This document shows, piece after piece, positions 20,001-31,405 of a stretch of 64,000 bases of DNA. Source of the DNA: Aeromicrobium panaciterrae (GTDB lineage: Bacteria > Actinomycetota > Actinomycetes > Propionibacteriales > Nocardioidaceae). Every line of letters begins with the position of its first letter. The stretch's first letter is position 1. The translations under genes were made by a program, and so were the position numbers. The DNA is taken from NCBI RefSeq assembly GCF_031457275.1, contig NZ_JAVDWH010000001.1, forward strand, positions 2,604,001-2,668,000. Reading direction: 5' to 3'. The notes under the pieces are model-generated. The model was not told where the DNA came from. It worked only from the letters and a program-made list of their open reading frames with translations, and ran no database searches.

Positions 20001-21068
20001 ATGACTTCACTCGAGCCGTTGCCACTGACCACTGCTCCGCCCAAGGAGCGGGTGGCGTACCTCGACAACGCGCGCTACTGGGTCATGCTGCTGGTCGTCA
20101 TCGGCCACGTGTTGACGCAGTTCACCGAGATGGACTCCGCTCGGGGCGTGTACGTGTGGATCTACTCATTCCACATGCCGTTCTTCGTGCTGATCTCCGG
20201 CTACACAGCTCGCAACTATGTCGGCGACGCACGCCAGGTGCGACGGATCGTCAGCACCCTCGTCGTGCCGTACCTGATAGTCGAGACCTCGCTGCAGCTG
20301 ATCACTCGCCACTACGGCGAAGGGCCGGATCCGCTCAGGATCCTGTCGCCGCAGTGGCTCGCCTGGTTCTTGGCAGCCCTGTTCATCTGGCGCCTCACGA
20401 CACCGATCTGGCGTGCGCTGCGCTACCCGATCACCACGTCGATCATCATCTCGCTGGCTGTGGGACTGATCGAGGTCCCCAACGTGCTCGCCCTGCCGAA
20501 GGTGCTCGGGTTCCTGCCGTTCTACGTCGTCGGCATGCACATGAACCGCCAGGTGTTCGAGCGGCTGAGCGCCAAGCCCATCCGCATCGCGTCAGCCGCG
20601 ATCCTCGGCGCCGCACTGATCATTTGCTACGTCTACTCAAAGAACTGGACAACCGACTGGTTGCTCTGGAAGCAGCGCTACGACGAGAGCCCTCTCCGGG
20701 CAACGGCCATGGAAGGCATCACCCAACGAGCGGAGCTGCTCGTCATCGGCTTCGTGCTGACGTTTGCGGCACTATCCCTGGTGCCACGAGGCAGGTCGTG
20801 GACGACACGGTTTGGCGGTCGCACGTTCTACTGCTACCTCCTGCATGGCTACGTCATCCTTCTGCTGGACCTGCAGTTCGACCTGTTCGACAAGATCGAT
20901 CAGTACGGCGTCAACGCCGTGATCGCCTGCATCATTGGCGCGTTCATCCTGGCCAACCTGCTGATGACCAAGCCCGTGTCGGTTGCCTTCCGGCCCATCT
21001 TCGAACCCAAGCTCAAGGCGCTCTTCCGTGAGGCGGAGGAGAAGAAGGCAGCAGCGAGCTCAAGCTGA
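20001..21068 (+). CDS. acyltransferase family (acyltransferase 3) membrane protein
   Basis: A 355-aa multi-pass membrane protein of the acyltransferase-3/fucose 4-O-acetylase-like group, which O-acylates cell-surface glycans or lipids from the cytoplasmic side. The diagnostic N-terminus is present: VAYLDNARYWVMLLVVIGHVL, with Asp and Arg, and the His in helix 1. About ten hydrophobic segments follow, including FHMPFFVLISGY, which carries the second conserved region. An open frame extends upstream to 19932, but I chose ATG 20001, since the extra 23 residues overlap the NUDIX start region and lack family features. The last residues are Lys/Glu/Ala-rich. The acceptor is unknown; there are no glycan genes nearby. 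Confidence 0.82.
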   Translation: MTSLEPLPLTTAPPKERVAYLDNARYWVMLLVVIGHVLTQFTEMDSARGVYVWIYSFHMPFFVLISGYTARNYVGDARQVRRIVSTLVVPYLIVETSLQLITRHYGEGPDPLRILSPQWLAWFLAALFIWRLTTPIWRALRYPITTSIIISLAVGLIEVPNVLALPKVLGFLPFYVVGMHMNRQVFERLSAKPIRIASAAILGAALIICYVYSKNWTTDWLLWKQRYDESPLRATAMEGITQRAELLVIGFVLTFAALSLVPRGRSWTTRFGGRTFYCYLLHGYVILLLDLQFDLFDKIDQYGVNAVIACIIGAFILANLLMTKPVSVAFRPIFEPKLKALFREAEEKKAAASSS

Positions 21069-21081
21069 AGCTGAAGACAAA

Positions 21082-21117
21082 GAAGAAGGGCCCCACCTCG
21101 CGGTGGGGCCCTTCTTC
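21082..21117. terminator. bidirectional intrinsic terminator (acyltransferase / rpoC)
   Basis: A perfect 16-bp stem, GAAGAAGGGCCCCACC against its complement, closes on TCGC. It lies 13 bases after the acyltransferase stop and 8 bases after the rpoC stop on the other strand. Both flanks end in pyrimidine/purine runs, so it can serve both convergent transcripts. Confidence 0.9.
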
Positions 21118-21125
21118 GCTATGAC

Positions 21126-24100
21126 TCAGTTGTCGTAAGACGTGAAGTCGAAGTCATCGAGCTGTACGGGAGCGGCGTCAGCTGAGCCGAATCCGTAGTC
21201 GTAGTCGCCATAGCCGGTGACGGCGTAGGCGGCCTGACGTGCAGCCTCGGTGGGCTCGACCCGGATGTTCTTGTACCGGTCGAGACCAGTACCAGCCGGG
21301 ATGAGCTTTCCGATGATGATGTTTTCCTTCAGACCGCGCAGGGCATCCGACTTGCCATGGATGGCTGCGTCGGTGAGGACGCGGGTCGTCTCCTGGAAGG
21401 AGGCGGCCGACAGCCACGACTCGACGGCCAGCGAGGCCTTCGTGATACCCATCAGCACCGGACGACCGGAAGCGGGGGTACCGCCCTCGGCGACGACGCG
21501 ACGGTTCTCTTCTTCGAACTTGGCACGGTCGACCAGGTCACCCGGGATCAGGTTGGACGCACCCTGCTCGATGACGGTGACTCTCCGCAACATTTGCCGC
21601 ACGATGATCTCGATGTGCTTGTCGTGGATGGCCACACCCTGCGAGCGGTAGACCTCCTGGACCTCGTCAACGAGGTGCTCCTGCGCGCGGCGGACACCGA
21701 GGATACGCAGAACTTCCTGCGGATCCGGCGTACCGTGCGTGAGCTGCTGTCCGACCTCAACGTGATCGCCATCGGCGATCAGCAGGCGCGAACGCTTCGT
21801 GACGGGGTACTCGAGGACTTCCGAGCCGTCGTCAGGTGTGACGACGAGCTTGCGCGTCTTGTCCGAGTCGTCGATCGCAACGCGACCAGCGGACTCAGTG
21901 ATCGGCGCACGACCCTTGGGCTGACGTGCCTCGAAGAGCTCCACGACGCGCGGAAGACCGTGCGTGATGTCGTCTCCAGCCACACCACCGGTGTGGAAGG
22001 TACGCATGGTCAGCTGCGTGCCGGGCTCACCGATCGACTGGGCCGCGATGGTACCGACGGCCTCACCGATGTCGACGAGCTTGCCGGTCGCGAGCGAGCG
22101 GCCGTAGCACTTGGCACACGTACCAGCCTTGGCCTCACAGGTGAGGACGGTACGGACCTTGATCTCCTCGACACCAGCAGCGATGAGCTGCTCGATCTCG
22201 ACATCGCCGAGGTCGCTGCCGCTGGGGATCAGCGTCTTGCCCTTGGCGTCAGTGACGTCACCGGCTGCCGTACGCGAGTAGGCCGAGGTCTCGACGTTCT
22301 CAGCGGCGACCAGGCGGCCGTCGTCGAGCTTCGTCGCGATGACCTGGCGCAGACCGCGCTCGGTGCCACAGTCGTCTTCACGAATGATGACGTCCTGGCT
22401 GACGTCGACGAGACGACGCGTCAGGTAACCGGAGTCAGCCGTACGCAGCGCGGTGTCGGCGAGTCCCTTGCGGGCACCGTGGGTCGCGATGAAGTACTCG
22501 ACGACCGACAGACCCTCACGGAAGTTGGCCTTGATGGGGCGAGGAATGATCTCGCCCTTCGGGTTGGCCACAAGACCACGCATGGCGGCGATCTGGCGAA
22601 CCTGCATCATGTTTCCGCGGGCGCCGGAGTCAACCATCATCCAGATCGGGTTGTCAGGGTTGGCCCGGAAGAGGCCTTCCATCTCGCCCGAAACCTCGGC
22701 CGTGGCCTGGGTCCAGATCTCGATGAGTTCCTGACGACGCTCGTCCTCGGTGATGAGACCGCGGTCGAACTGAGTCTGAACCTTGGCAGCCAGGGCCTCG
22801 TGCTTGTCGAGGACGGCCTGCTTGCCGGGAGGTGTGATGACGTCCTCGATCGACACGGTCACACCGGAGCGCGTGCCCCAGTGGAAACCGGTGTCCTTGA
22901 GGTTGTCCAGCGAGTTGGCGACGTCGACCTTGGAGTAACGCTCGGCGAGATCGTTGACGATCACACCGAGTTCCTTCTTGCCAACCTGGTGGTTGACGTA
23001 CGGGTAGTCCTCCGGAAGCGCTTCGTTGAAGATCGCGCGGCCCAGGGTCGTTTCCTTGATCTCGCCATCGATGCGGATCTTGACGTGGCTCTGGAGCGAG
23101 ATCTCGTCACGCTCGAATGCCATGACAGCCTCGGGAACCGCGCTGAACGCGCGACCCTCGCCTACGTGTCCTTCACGCTCGAGCGTGAGGAAGTAGAGGC
23201 CGATGATCATGTCCTGGGTCGGCATGGTGACCGGGCGGCCATCAGACGGCTTCAGGATGTTGTTGGTCGACAGCATCAGCACGCGGGCTTCAGCCTGTGC
23301 CTCCGCACTCAGCGGCAGGTGCACAGCCATCTGGTCACCATCGAAGTCGGCGTTGAAAGCCGAGCAGACGAGCGGGTGGATCTGGATGGCCTTGCCCTCG
23401 ATGAGCTGAGGCTCGAATGCCTGGATGCCCAGTCGGTGCAGCGTGGGTGCGCGGTTGAGCAGCACCGGGTGCTCCGTGATGACCTCTTCGAGGACATCCC
23501 AGACGACGGGACGGGCACGCTCGACCATGCGCTTCGCGCTCTTGATGTTCTGCGCGTGGTTGAGGTCAACCAGACGCTTCATCACGAACGGCTTGAACAG
23601 CTCGAGTGCCATCTGCTTGGGCAGACCACACTGGTGCAGCTTGAGCTGCGGGCCGACGATGATGACCGAACGGCCGGAGTAGTCGACGCGCTTGCCGAGA
23701 AGGTTCTGACGGAAGCGACCCTGCTTGCCCTTGAGCATGTCGGAGATCGACTTCAGCGGACGGTTGCCCGGTCCGGTGACCGGACGTCCACGACGGCCGT
23801 TGTCGAACAGCGAGTCGACAGCTTCCTGCAGCATGCGCTTCTCGTTGTTGACGATGATCTCCGGAGCACCGAGATCAAGCAGACGCTTGAGGCGGTTGTT
23901 GCGGTTGATCACGCGGCGGTAGAGGTCGTTCAGGTCGCTGGTGGCGAAACGTCCACCATCGAGCTGGACCATCGGACGAAGCTCCGGCGGGATCACCGGA
24001 ACAGCGTCGAGAACCATGCCCGAGGGGTGGTTGTTGCTACCGAGGAACGCCGAAACGACCTTGAGGCGCTTGAGCGCACGGGTCTTCTTCTGGCCCTTGC

Positions 24101-24950
24101 CGGTGGCGATGATCTCGCGCAGCGACTCAGCCTCTGCGTCGAGGTCGAAGTCCTGGAGGCGCTTCTGGATCGCCGTGGCGCCCATGTAGCCCTCGAAGTA
24201 CTTGCCGAAGCGGTAAGTCATTTCGCGGTAGAGCAGCTCGTCACCCTCGAGGTCCTGGACCTTGAGGGACTTGAAGCGGTTCCAGACCTCGTCGAGACGA
24301 TCGATCTCGCGCTGCGTACGGTCGCGACGCTGCTTGGCTTCGCGCTCGGCAGCATCCTTGACCTTGCGCTTGGCGTCAGCCTTGGCGCCTTCGTCCTCGA
24401 GTGCCTTGAGGTCCTCTTCGAGCTTCTGCATGCGCTCGTTGACCTCGTTGTCACGACGGCTCTCGAGCTGCTTGCGCTCGAGGTCGATCTTGGTCTCGAG
24501 GCTCGACAGGTCCTTGTGACGAGCATCCTCGTCGACCTTGGTGATCATGTAGGCAGCGAAGTAGATGACCTTCTCGAGGTCCTTCGGTGCCAGGTCGAGG
24601 AGGTAGCCCAGGCGGCTGGGAACACCCTTGAAGTACCAGATGTGCGTGACCGGTGCGGCCAGCTCAATGTGGCCCATGCGCTCACGACGGACCTTCGAGC
24701 GGGTCACCTCAACGCCACAGCGCTCACAGATGATGCCCTTGAAGCGCACGCGCTTGTACTTGCCGCAGTAGCACTCCCAGTCCCGGGTGGGACCGAAGAT
24801 CTTCTCGCAGAAGAGGCCGTCACGCTCAGGCTTGAGCGTGCGGTAGTTGATCGTCTCGGGCTTCTTGACCTCGCCGAACGACCATCCGCGGATGTCGTCG
24901 GCGGTCGCAAGACCGATCCGGATTTGATCGAAGAAGTTCACGTCAAGCAC
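21126..24950 (-). CDS. rpoC: DNA-directed RNA polymerase subunit beta'
   Basis: Catalytic beta' subunit, 1274 aa, typical actinobacterial size. It has the N-terminal zinc ribbon ([19 protein letters not shown], about 60-78), the catalytic Mg loop [16 protein letters not shown] (about 535), the trigger-loop region ([16 protein letters not shown]) and a second Cys cluster ([13 protein letters not shown]). Residues about 145-225 form the charged, coiled-coil-like actinobacterial insertion rich in Glu, Lys and Arg. The start is GTG. It is 60 bases downstream of rpoB and is expected to share its promoter. Confidence 0.99.
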   Translation of the reverse strand: MLDVNFFDQIRIGLATADDIRGWSFGEVKKPETINYRTLKPERDGLFCEKIFGPTRDWECYCGKYKRVRFKGIICERCGVEVTRSKVRRERMGHIELAAPVTHIWYFKGVPSRLGYLLDLAPKDLEKVIYFAAYMITKVDEDARHKDLSSLETKIDLERKQLESRRDNEVNERMQKLEEDLKALEDEGAKADAKRKVKDAAEREAKQRRDRTQREIDRLDEVWNRFKSLKVQDLEGDELLYREMTYRFGKYFEGYMGATAIQKRLQDFDLDAEAESLREIIATGKGQKKTRALKRLKVVSAFLGSNNHPSGMVLDAVPVIPPELRPMVQLDGGRFATSDLNDLYRRVINRNNRLKRLLDLGAPEIIVNNEKRMLQEAVDSLFDNGRRGRPVTGPGNRPLKSISDMLKGKQGRFRQNLLGKRVDYSGRSVIIVGPQLKLHQCGLPKQMALELFKPFVMKRLVDLNHAQNIKSAKRMVERARPVVWDVLEEVITEHPVLLNRAPTLHRLGIQAFEPQLIEGKAIQIHPLVCSAFNADFDGDQMAVHLPLSAEAQAEARVLMLSTNNILKPSDGRPVTMPTQDMIIGLYFLTLEREGHVGEGRAFSAVPEAVMAFERDEISLQSHVKIRIDGEIKETTLGRAIFNEALPEDYPYVNHQVGKKELGVIVNDLAERYSKVDVANSLDNLKDTGFHWGTRSGVTVSIEDVITPPGKQAVLDKHEALAAKVQTQFDRGLITEDERRQELIEIWTQATAEVSGEMEGLFRANPDNPIWMMVDSGARGNMMQVRQIAAMRGLVANPKGEIIPRPIKANFREGLSVVEYFIATHGARKGLADTALRTADSGYLTRRLVDVSQDVIIREDDCGTERGLRQVIATKLDDGRLVAAENVETSAYSRTAAGDVTDAKGKTLIPSGSDLGDVEIEQLIAAGVEEIKVRTVLTCEAKAGTCAKCYGRSLATGKLVDIGEAVGTIAAQSIGEPGTQLTMRTFHTGGVAGDDITHGLPRVVELFEARQPKGRAPITESAGRVAIDDSDKTRKLVVTPDDGSEVLEYPVTKRSRLLIADGDHVEVGQQLTHGTPDPQEVLRILGVRRAQEHLVDEVQEVYRSQGVAIHDKHIEIIVRQMLRRVTVIEQGASNLIPGDLVDRAKFEEENRRVVAEGGTPASGRPVLMGITKASLAVESWLSAASFQETTRVLTDAAIHGKSDALRGLKENIIIGKLIPAGTGLDRYKNIRVEPTEAARQAAYAVTGYGDYDYGFGSADAAPVQLDDFDFTSYDN

Positions 24951-25010
24951 GTTGGTCTTCTTTCCTTACTGTTCTTGAATTCGTGGGCGTCGGGGAGTCT
25001 GAGCGGGTGC

Positions 25011-28000
25011 TCAGACTTCCTCGACGCTGCTGGGCTCACGGCGGGACAGGTCGATGCCGAGTTCTTCGGCGGCGCGGAAGAGATCCTCTTCTGCGTCGCG
25101 CATCTCGACGGGCGATCCGTCACTGGAAAGCACCTCTACGTTGAGACACAGGGACTGCATCTCCTTGACGAGAACCTTGAAGGATTCGGGGATACCCGGC
25201 TCCGGTACGTTCTCGCCCTTGACGATCGCTTCGTACACCTTGACGCGGCCGAGGATGTCATCCGACTTGATCGTCAGAAGCTCCTGCAGTGCGTATGCGG
25301 CGCCGTACGCCTCAAGTGCCCACACTTCCATCTCACCGAAGCGCTGGCCACCGAACTGGGCCTTACCGCCGAGCGGCTGCTGAGTGATCATCGAGTAGGG
25401 ACCCGTGGAGCGTGCGTGGATCTTGTCGTCGACGAGGTGGTGCAGCTTCAGGAGGTACATGTAGCCGACCGAAACGGGATCGGGGAACTGCTCGCCGGTA
25501 CGACCGTCGAACAACATCGCCTTGCCGTCACGCTTGACCATGCGAGCGCCGTCACGGTTGGGCAGGGTCGAGGCCAGGAGTCCCTGGATCTCGTCCTCGC
25601 GCGCGCCGTCGAAGACCGGAGTGGCGATGTTGGTCGCCGGCTCAGCCTTGTCAGCACCGATCTTGCGAAGGGTCTCTGCCCACTCGTCCTTCTCGTCGTC
25701 CGGAATCTGCCAACCGGTCTTGGCGACCCAACCGAGGTGGGTCTCCAGCACCTGACCGACGTTCATTCGTCCAGGAACACCGAGCGGGTTGAGCACGATG
25801 TCGACGGGAGTGCCGTCTTCGAGGAACGGCATGTCTTCGACGGGCAGGATCTTGGAGATGACGCCCTTGTTGCCGTGGCGGCCAGCAAGCTTGTCACCGT
25901 TGGAGATCTTGCGCTTCTGAGCGACGTAGACACGTACGAGTTGGTTGACACCGGGTGAAAGCTCATCGCCCTCAGCGGAGTCGAACACGCGGACGCCGAT
26001 GACGGTGCCGGACTCGCCGTGCGGAACCTTCAGCGAGGTGTCGCGCACTTCGCGCGCCTTCTCACCGAAGATGGCGCGCAGCAGGCGCTCCTCGGGGGTC
26101 AGCTCGGTCTCGCCCTTGGGCGTGACCTTGCCGACGAGGATGTCGCCGTTGCCGACTTCAGCACCGATGCGGATGATTCCGCGCTCGTCGAGGTCAGCGA
26201 GCATCTCCTCGGAGACGTTCGGGATGTCCCGAGTGATCTCCTCAGGGCCGAGCTTGGTGTCACGGGCATCGACCTCGTGCTCCTCGATGTGAATCGAGGT
26301 GAGGAGGTCGTCCTGGACAACACGCTGCGACAGGATGATCGCGTCTTCGTAGTTGTGTCCCTGCCAAGGCATGAACGCAACGAGCAGGTTGGTGCCGAGC
26401 GCCATTTCGCCCTCGTCGGTGCAGGGACCGTCGGCGAGCGGAGTGCCCACGACAACCTTCTGACCTTCGACGACCAGCGGACGCTGGTTGGTGCACGTGC
26501 CCTGGTTGGAGCGCTTGAACTTCGACAGGCGGTAGGTGAAGTCCGAACCGTCGTCCTGGGTGATCTCGATCGCGTCGGCCGAGACCTCCTTGACGACACC
26601 CGAAGCCTTGGCGACGGTGACGTCTCCGGCGTCGACGGCGGCACGGAATTCCATGCCGGTGCCGACGAGAGGCGCATCGTTGCGGATCAACGGGACGGCC
26701 TGACGCTGCATGTTGGAGCCCATGAGGGCACGGTTTGCATCGTCGTGCTCGAGGAACGGGATCAGCGCGGTTGCGACTGACACCATCTGGCGAGGCGAAA
26801 CGTCCATGTAGTCGACGTCAGCGGCGGGGCGAAGCTCGGCCTCGCCACCCTTCTGACGAACCAAGACCATGTCTTCGGCGAAGTTGCTCTTCTCATCGAG
26901 CAGCGAGTTTGCCTGCGCGATGATGAAGCGGTCTTCGTCCGTTGCGGTCAGGTAGTCGATCTGCGTCGTGACCTTGTTCTTGACGACCTTGCGGTAAGGC
27001 GTCTCGACAAAGCCGAACGAGTTGATGCGACCGTACGAAGCGAGCGAGCCGATCAGACCAATGTTGGGGCCTTCAGGCGTCTCGATCGGGCACATACGAC
27101 CGTAGTGCGACGGGTGAACGTCACGAACTTCGTAGCCGGCACGCTCACGTGACAGACCGCCCGGTCCGAGGGCCGACAGACGACGCTTGTGCGTCAGGCC
27201 CGCGAGCGGGTTGTTCTGGTCCATGAACTGCGACAGCTGCGACGTTCCGAAGAACTCCTTGAGCGCAGCAACCACGGGGCGGATGTTGATCAGGGTCTGC
27301 GGCGTGATGGCCTCGACGTCCTGAGTCGTCATGCGCTCACGTACGACGCGCTCCATACGCGCAAGACCGGTGCGGAGCTGGTTCTGGATCAGCTCGCCCA
27401 CGGTGCGCATACGGCGGTTGCCGAAGTGGTCGATGTCATCGGCTTCAACGATGGTCTTGCCTGCCGGTGTGTCCAGCTCGGTGTCGCCATTGTGCAGAGC
27501 AACGATGTACTTGATCGTCGAAACGATGTCGTCGATCGTCAGCGTCTGCTGATCGAAGGCCTCGTCAGCACCAAGCTTCTTGTTGATCTTGTAGCGACCA
27601 ACCTTGGCGGTGTCGTAGCGCTTGGCGTTGAAGTAGTAGTTGTCCAGCAACGTCTGTGCAGCTTCGCGGCTCGGCGGTTCGCCCGGACGCAGCTTGCGGT
27701 AGATGTCGAGGAGCGCCTCGTCCTGAGTGGTGGTGTTGTCCTTCTCCAGCGTCAGGCGGATCGACTCGTACTGGCCGAACTCTTCGAGGATCTGAGCTTC
27801 GGTCCAACCGAGCGCCTTGAGCAGAACGGTGACGCTCTGCTTGCGCTTGCGGTCGAGACGGACGCCGACCATGTCGCGCTTGTCGATCTCGAACTCGAGC
27901 CACGCACCACGCGAAGGGATGACCTTGGCGGTGTAGATGTCCTTGTCGGACGTCTTGTCGGGCGTGCGCTCGAAGTAGACACCCGGCGAGCGGACGAGCT

Positions 28001-28475
28001 GGGACACGACGACACGCTCGGTGCCGTTGATGATGAAGGTGCCCTTGTCGGTCATCAGCGGGAAGTCGCCCATGAACACGGTCTGGCTCTTGATTTCGCC
28101 AGTCTCGTTGTTCATGAACTCCGCGGTGACGAACAACGGAGCGGCGTATGTGACGTCGCGATCCTTGCAGTCCTCAACGGAGTACTTGGGGGGCTCGAAG
28201 CGGTGATCGCGGAACGAGAGGCTCATCGTCTCGGAGAAGTCCTCGATCGGGGAGATCTCCTCGAAGATCTCCTCAAGACCGGACTTGGTCGAGATATCAG
28301 TGCGACCGGCGGCGAGCGCTTGCTCGACTCCGGCCTTCCAGGAGTCATCGCCAATCAGCCAAGCAAAACTGTCGGTCTGAAGAGCAAGGAGCTCTGGGAC
28401 CTCGAGAGGTTCTGCAATTTTGGCGAATGAGATGCGGCGGGGCTGAACAGGTGCTGTGGTGCGCGAGGCGGCCAA
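25011..28475 (-). CDS. rpoB: DNA-directed RNA polymerase subunit beta
   Basis: Beta subunit, 1154 aa with the chosen start. An in-frame ATG at 28532 would add 19 residues. I prefer the TTG at 28475, because it is preceded by GGAAGGA at six bases and yields the usual actinobacterial N-terminus [19 protein letters not shown]. The rifampicin-binding cluster [11 protein letters not shown]...[14 protein letters not shown] is wild type at the common resistance positions, so rifampicin sensitivity is predicted. It is separated from rplL by the whole second mce operon, unlike the frequent rplJL-rpoBC adjacency. Confidence 0.98.
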   Translation of the reverse strand: MAASRTTAPVQPRRISFAKIAEPLEVPELLALQTDSFAWLIGDDSWKAGVEQALAAGRTDISTKSGLEEIFEEISPIEDFSETMSLSFRDHRFEPPKYSVEDCKDRDVTYAAPLFVTAEFMNNETGEIKSQTVFMGDFPLMTDKGTFIINGTERVVVSQLVRSPGVYFERTPDKTSDKDIYTAKVIPSRGAWLEFEIDKRDMVGVRLDRKRKQSVTVLLKALGWTEAQILEEFGQYESIRLTLEKDNTTTQDEALLDIYRKLRPGEPPSREAAQTLLDNYYFNAKRYDTAKVGRYKINKKLGADEAFDQQTLTIDDIVSTIKYIVALHNGDTELDTPAGKTIVEADDIDHFGNRRMRTVGELIQNQLRTGLARMERVVRERMTTQDVEAITPQTLINIRPVVAALKEFFGTSQLSQFMDQNNPLAGLTHKRRLSALGPGGLSRERAGYEVRDVHPSHYGRMCPIETPEGPNIGLIGSLASYGRINSFGFVETPYRKVVKNKVTTQIDYLTATDEDRFIIAQANSLLDEKSNFAEDMVLVRQKGGEAELRPAADVDYMDVSPRQMVSVATALIPFLEHDDANRALMGSNMQRQAVPLIRNDAPLVGTGMEFRAAVDAGDVTVAKASGVVKEVSADAIEITQDDGSDFTYRLSKFKRSNQGTCTNQRPLVVEGQKVVVGTPLADGPCTDEGEMALGTNLLVAFMPWQGHNYEDAIILSQRVVQDDLLTSIHIEEHEVDARDTKLGPEEITRDIPNVSEEMLADLDERGIIRIGAEVGNGDILVGKVTPKGETELTPEERLLRAIFGEKAREVRDTSLKVPHGESGTVIGVRVFDSAEGDELSPGVNQLVRVYVAQKRKISNGDKLAGRHGNKGVISKILPVEDMPFLEDGTPVDIVLNPLGVPGRMNVGQVLETHLGWVAKTGWQIPDDEKDEWAETLRKIGADKAEPATNIATPVFDGAREDEIQGLLASTLPNRDGARMVKRDGKAMLFDGRTGEQFPDPVSVGYMYLLKLHHLVDDKIHARSTGPYSMITQQPLGGKAQFGGQRFGEMEVWALEAYGAAYALQELLTIKSDDILGRVKVYEAIVKGENVPEPGIPESFKVLVKEMQSLCLNVEVLSSDGSPVEMRDAEEDLFRAAEELGIDLSRREPSSVEEV

Positions 28476-28608
28476 GAGGGGTCCTTCCAAGGGCTCGCAG
28501 GCGGGTGGCTCAGTGAGGGGTGCTCCGCGCACGCCAATCGACCCCGGTCAAGGGGCGCCTTCCAACCAGCATTTGAAGGAGGGCATAGCGAGGCGAACGC
28601 GAAAGTTC

Positions 28609-28638
28609 ATAGTAACCCTCTCGACACCCCGAAAGCAA
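28609..28638 (-). promoter_or_regulatory. predicted rpoBC promoter
   Basis: On the minus strand: -35 TTGCTT (28638-28633), an 18-base spacer and -10 TACTAT (28614-28609), leaving a leader of about 125 bases before the rpoB TTG. It is the best primary-sigma match in the 272-base gap between rpoB and the upstream Mce-associated gene. The gap otherwise shows only weak 4-5 bp hairpins and no clear terminator for the mce operon. Confidence 0.5.
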
Positions 28639-28747
28639 GGGCGGGTCTTGACAATCGCCATTCGGTAGGGGACGCTATTTGGCTTTTTGCCACGAAGATT
28701 TTGCTTTTTCGTTGCATTTGGAGCGCGTACATGCTCCAGCTAGCCGC

Positions 28748-29488
28748 CTAAACGGCGCGGATATCGTCCACCAGCCATTGTCCGTCGCGGTGCACCATCT
28801 TCATGGTGATGCGATTGCCGATCACATCAGGCTCCTTGGAACCGTCAATCAATCGCGCCTGGTCCAGGAAGATCAGCACGTTGACCGTGCCGGGTGAGCA
28901 CTCGTCGCCGCAGCTCAGCGCGGCGGCGTTGCGGCCGACAGCCTCCACCTGCACACGGCGCTGTGGTGCGATGTCGTCGAGCGCCGGCGCGATCTTCTCG
29001 AAGTCCTTCGCGAACTTGGAAGTCATGAGCTTTTTGGAATCCGTCAGGTGCTCGTCGAGCTTGTCGTACTGGTAGGAGAAGATCGTTTCGGCCGCTGCAC
29101 TTGCGGCTGAGGATGCCGCCTTCTCCGTCGACGCACGATCGCCGTCGTTGTTCCTGACATCTTGGATGCCATCCACGGCAAGCCAGACGCCGACGATCAG
29201 TGCGGCAAGCGCTGCCGCAATCGACGGGATGAGCCACTTCAGGTCGCGACGGGTCGGTCCGGGGCCGTTGGCCGACGCGACAGGCGTACGCGGAGCGGGC
29301 GCCTTCTCGACGACAGCTGCCTTGGGCTTGACGGTGGGAACCTTCTTGGCCGGCGCCTTGACTGCTGGAGCCTTGACCACCTTCTTGGCGGCTGCCTTCT
29401 TGACCGGTGCCTTCTTGGCGACGGCCTTCTTCGCTGTGCCTTCGCCGGCGATGCGACGGCGGTTGACGGGGCCGTTGGAGTCGCTCAT
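28748..29488 (-). CDS. Mce-associated membrane protein with Lys/Ala-rich tail
   Basis: A 246-aa single-pass protein at the end of the mce operon. Residues 18-70 form a long basic, low-complexity cytoplasmic tail (repeats such as AKKAPVKKAAAKK and APAKKVP). Residues 85-105 are the membrane helix (WLIPSIAAALAALIVGVWLAV). The extracytoplasmic part (about 110-246) has the NTF2-like fold typical of Mce-associated proteins, with two Cys in LSCGDECSPG and a closing RDGQWLVDDIRAV. Such proteins stabilise or dock the Mce complex. The ATG has a strong GGAGGTGA site. It follows the first Mce-associated gene by 82 bases. Confidence 0.82.
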   Translation of the reverse strand: MSDSNGPVNRRRIAGEGTAKKAVAKKAPVKKAAAKKVVKAPAVKAPAKKVPTVKPKAAVVEKAPAPRTPVASANGPGPTRRDLKWLIPSIAAALAALIVGVWLAVDGIQDVRNNDGDRASTEKAASSAASAAAETIFSYQYDKLDEHLTDSKKLMTSKFAKDFEKIAPALDDIAPQRRVQVEAVGRNAAALSCGDECSPGTVNVLIFLDQARLIDGSKEPDVIGNRITMKMVHRDGQWLVDDIRAV

Positions 29489-29570
29489 GTCGTCACCTCC
29501 GTGAGAGAAGAAGCGTACGGAGGCAACGACATGATCCCTGCCTCACGATGAGCTCGCTGGCGCTCGCTCA

Positions 29571-30197
29571 TTAGTTGCCCTCCGTCGAGGTCGCAGTCGG
29601 TGTCGGTGTGGGCGCAGTGGCGCTCGGGTCGCCAGCGGTCGCAGTCACGGCGGCAACGCTCTCAAAGTTGGACACCAGCCATTCGGTGCCAGTCTTCGTG
29701 AACGACACCTTCCACCTGAAGTGGCGTACGACGGCAGCCTTGTTGTCCGTGTTGGAAATCGTGGCATCCACGGCGACGATCGCCTCAGCGGAATCCTCGT
29801 CAATGCTTTCGATCGCGACACCGCGTACCTTCGCTTCGCCGCTCTTCTGCTTCTTGTCCTTCAGCGCTTCGAACACGGCATTGGTGACTTGCACGAACTG
29901 TTCGTCGTACTTCGGCGTCAGCAGACCCTTGAGGCGCTTCTGGTAGTCGTCGAGCTCCGCCACGTTGTACGTGTTGTAGGCCGTGGCGAAGTCGTTGGCA
30001 CGCGAGATCACGCGTTCGCGGTCGGCGCCACCGTAGGTGTCGTCATCGCCAAAGGCTTTGGGGAGAAATACTCCGAGCAGGCCGAGCACGAGGCCGGTCG
30101 CCGCGAGAGCGGCGAGAATTCGAACGACTCGAGTGCGGCTCGACCAAGAGGTCTCAGGATCAGGGTTCAGCGTGTTGCTGGTCCGAGCAGAAGCCAC
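29571..30197 (-). CDS. Mce-associated membrane protein
   Basis: A 208-aa protein with one membrane helix (about 25-47, VVRILAALAATGLVLGLLGVF) and an outer NTF2-like domain. That domain carries the characteristic DFATAYNTYNVAELDDYQKR-type stretch and TEWLVSNFESV near the end, then a Thr/Pro-rich tail. It is paralogous to the next gene of the operon. The likely GTG start at 30197 overlaps the mceF end by 31 bases, with AGGAAAGGA in front. No better internal start was found. Confidence 0.82.
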   Translation of the reverse strand: MASARTSNTLNPDPETSWSSRTRVVRILAALAATGLVLGLLGVFLPKAFGDDDTYGGADRERVISRANDFATAYNTYNVAELDDYQKRLKGLLTPKYDEQFVQVTNAVFEALKDKKQKSGEAKVRGVAIESIDEDSAEAIVAVDATISNTDNKAAVVRHFRWKVSFTKTGTEWLVSNFESVAAVTATAGDPSATAPTPTPTATSTEGN

Positions 30198-31405
30198 TTC
30201 CAGGAGTCCTTTCCTGATGCCGTGGGGCCTTCAGCCGCGTAGGAACCAGAATCACTGGTCACGGCCGAACGCTTGAGGACAGTCTTCGATGCCTGTCGCA
30301 CAATGTGGTTGGGATCGACCTTACAGTCCAGGTTCGTATCGAACTCTCGGTCGCTGATGATCGCCTCTTCGCGACGCTCGCGATAGCCGGACGCTTCTCC
30401 GCCATCCTCGACATAACTACAAGGAGCCGTCATGTCGGTGAGCTGCAATCCGAACGCCGCGTTGTAGACCGTCTTGCCACCCTCCTGCTTGGGAGTCAGC
30501 ACAGAGAACGAGCCCTCGACCAAGTAGGGGTAAAGGATGAAGATCGCCTGAAGGCCGAGCACGTTCTCCGAAAGTGGGCGGTTTGCGGTGACCAGGTCGT
30601 TGACTGCCTTGCCCAACGTCTCCGAGTTCTCGTCGACGACCTTCCGGAGGTTCGTCGCGCTGACGCTGCCCTTGTCGAGCAGGCGGCGCAAGTCTGGGTC
30701 TGCCTCGACAAAGCTGTCTGAGAACAGCCGCAGGTTCTTGGAGAATGTCTTGAGCGCACCCTGCTTGTCGATCTGTGTCTGCAGAACGGTGCCGGAACCC
30801 TGGATGAGGGCTCTCGTCACGTCGATGTTGTCGTCAGCTTCCTTGATGAACGCCGATGAGGTGTCGAGGATCGTCGCCAGATCGGTGCCGGTGCTCTCGA
30901 AAGCCTGACCGAGTTCGTCAACGACAGTTCGCAGGTCGTCGGTGTTGATCGACCGTACGAGGTCATTGGTGTCGACCAGGAGTGTGGTGGTGTCGATCGG
31001 GATGCGAGTGTTCTTGACCGAGATGGCTGAGCCCTTGGCCAGATACGGCTTGGAGTTGCCGCGCGGCTGGAGGTCGACAAACTGCTCGCCGATCGCCGAC
31101 TTGTTGGCCACGATGACGAGGACGTCCGCGGAGATCTTGGGGGCGCTGTTCTCGATGTCGAGAGTCGCCTGGACGCCGTTGTCCTTGAACTCGAGCTTGC
31201 CGACCTTGCCGACGGGAATGCCGCGGTAGGTCACCTGGGCGCCGGCAAAGATTCCGCCCGAGTCGGTGAACTGTGCCGTGACCGGGAAGCTGCGATCAAC
31301 GAACAACCGGTCGATCTGGGCGTAGCGACCACCCACGAAGGCTCCGCCGAGCAGTGTGACAATCGCGAAGATGACGAGCTGGATCTTGGTCAGTCTGGAG
31401 ATCAT
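30167..31405 (-). CDS. Mce family protein (MceF type)
   Basis: A 412-aa Mce protein: membrane anchor about residues 7-28, Mce domain about 38-115 (SGGIFAGAQVTYRGIPVGKV), helical region to about 290, then a C-terminal domain with Cys in MTAPCSYVED and TNLDCKVDP. It is the last of six consecutive mce genes in this complete operon and starts in a four-base overlap with the lipoprotein gene. With MceA-E it should form the hexameric lipid conduit. The lipid carried is unknown. Confidence 0.92.
   Translation of the reverse strand: MISRLTKIQLVIFAIVTLLGGAFVGGRYAQIDRLFVDRSFPVTAQFTDSGGIFAGAQVTYRGIPVGKVGKLEFKDNGVQATLDIENSAPKISADVLVIVANKSAIGEQFVDLQPRGNSKPYLAKGSAISVKNTRIPIDTTTLLVDTNDLVRSINTDDLRTVVDELGQAFESTGTDLATILDTSSAFIKEADDNIDVTRALIQGSGTVLQTQIDKQGALKTFSKNLRLFSDSFVEADPDLRRLLDKGSVSATNLRKVVDENSETLGKAVNDLVTANRPLSENVLGLQAIFILYPYLVEGSFSVLTPKQEGGKTVYNAAFGLQLTDMTAPCSYVEDGGEASGYRERREEAIISDREFDTNLDCKVDPNHIVRQASKTVLKRSAVTSDSGSYAAEGPTASGKDSWKWLLLGPATR

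Noticed and set aside
21357..25958. A 1533-codon open frame on the plus strand opposite rpoC and rpoB
   Set aside because: It is fully antisense to two unmistakable essential genes, has low-complexity Leu/Val/Asp/Arg composition and no recognisable domain. Such frames are a by-product of high-GC codon use.
28648..28653. Perfect TTGACA on the plus strand between rpoB and the Mce-associated gene
   Set aside because: No acceptable -10 lies 16-18 bases downstream and no plus-strand gene follows. An antisense promoter cannot be supported.
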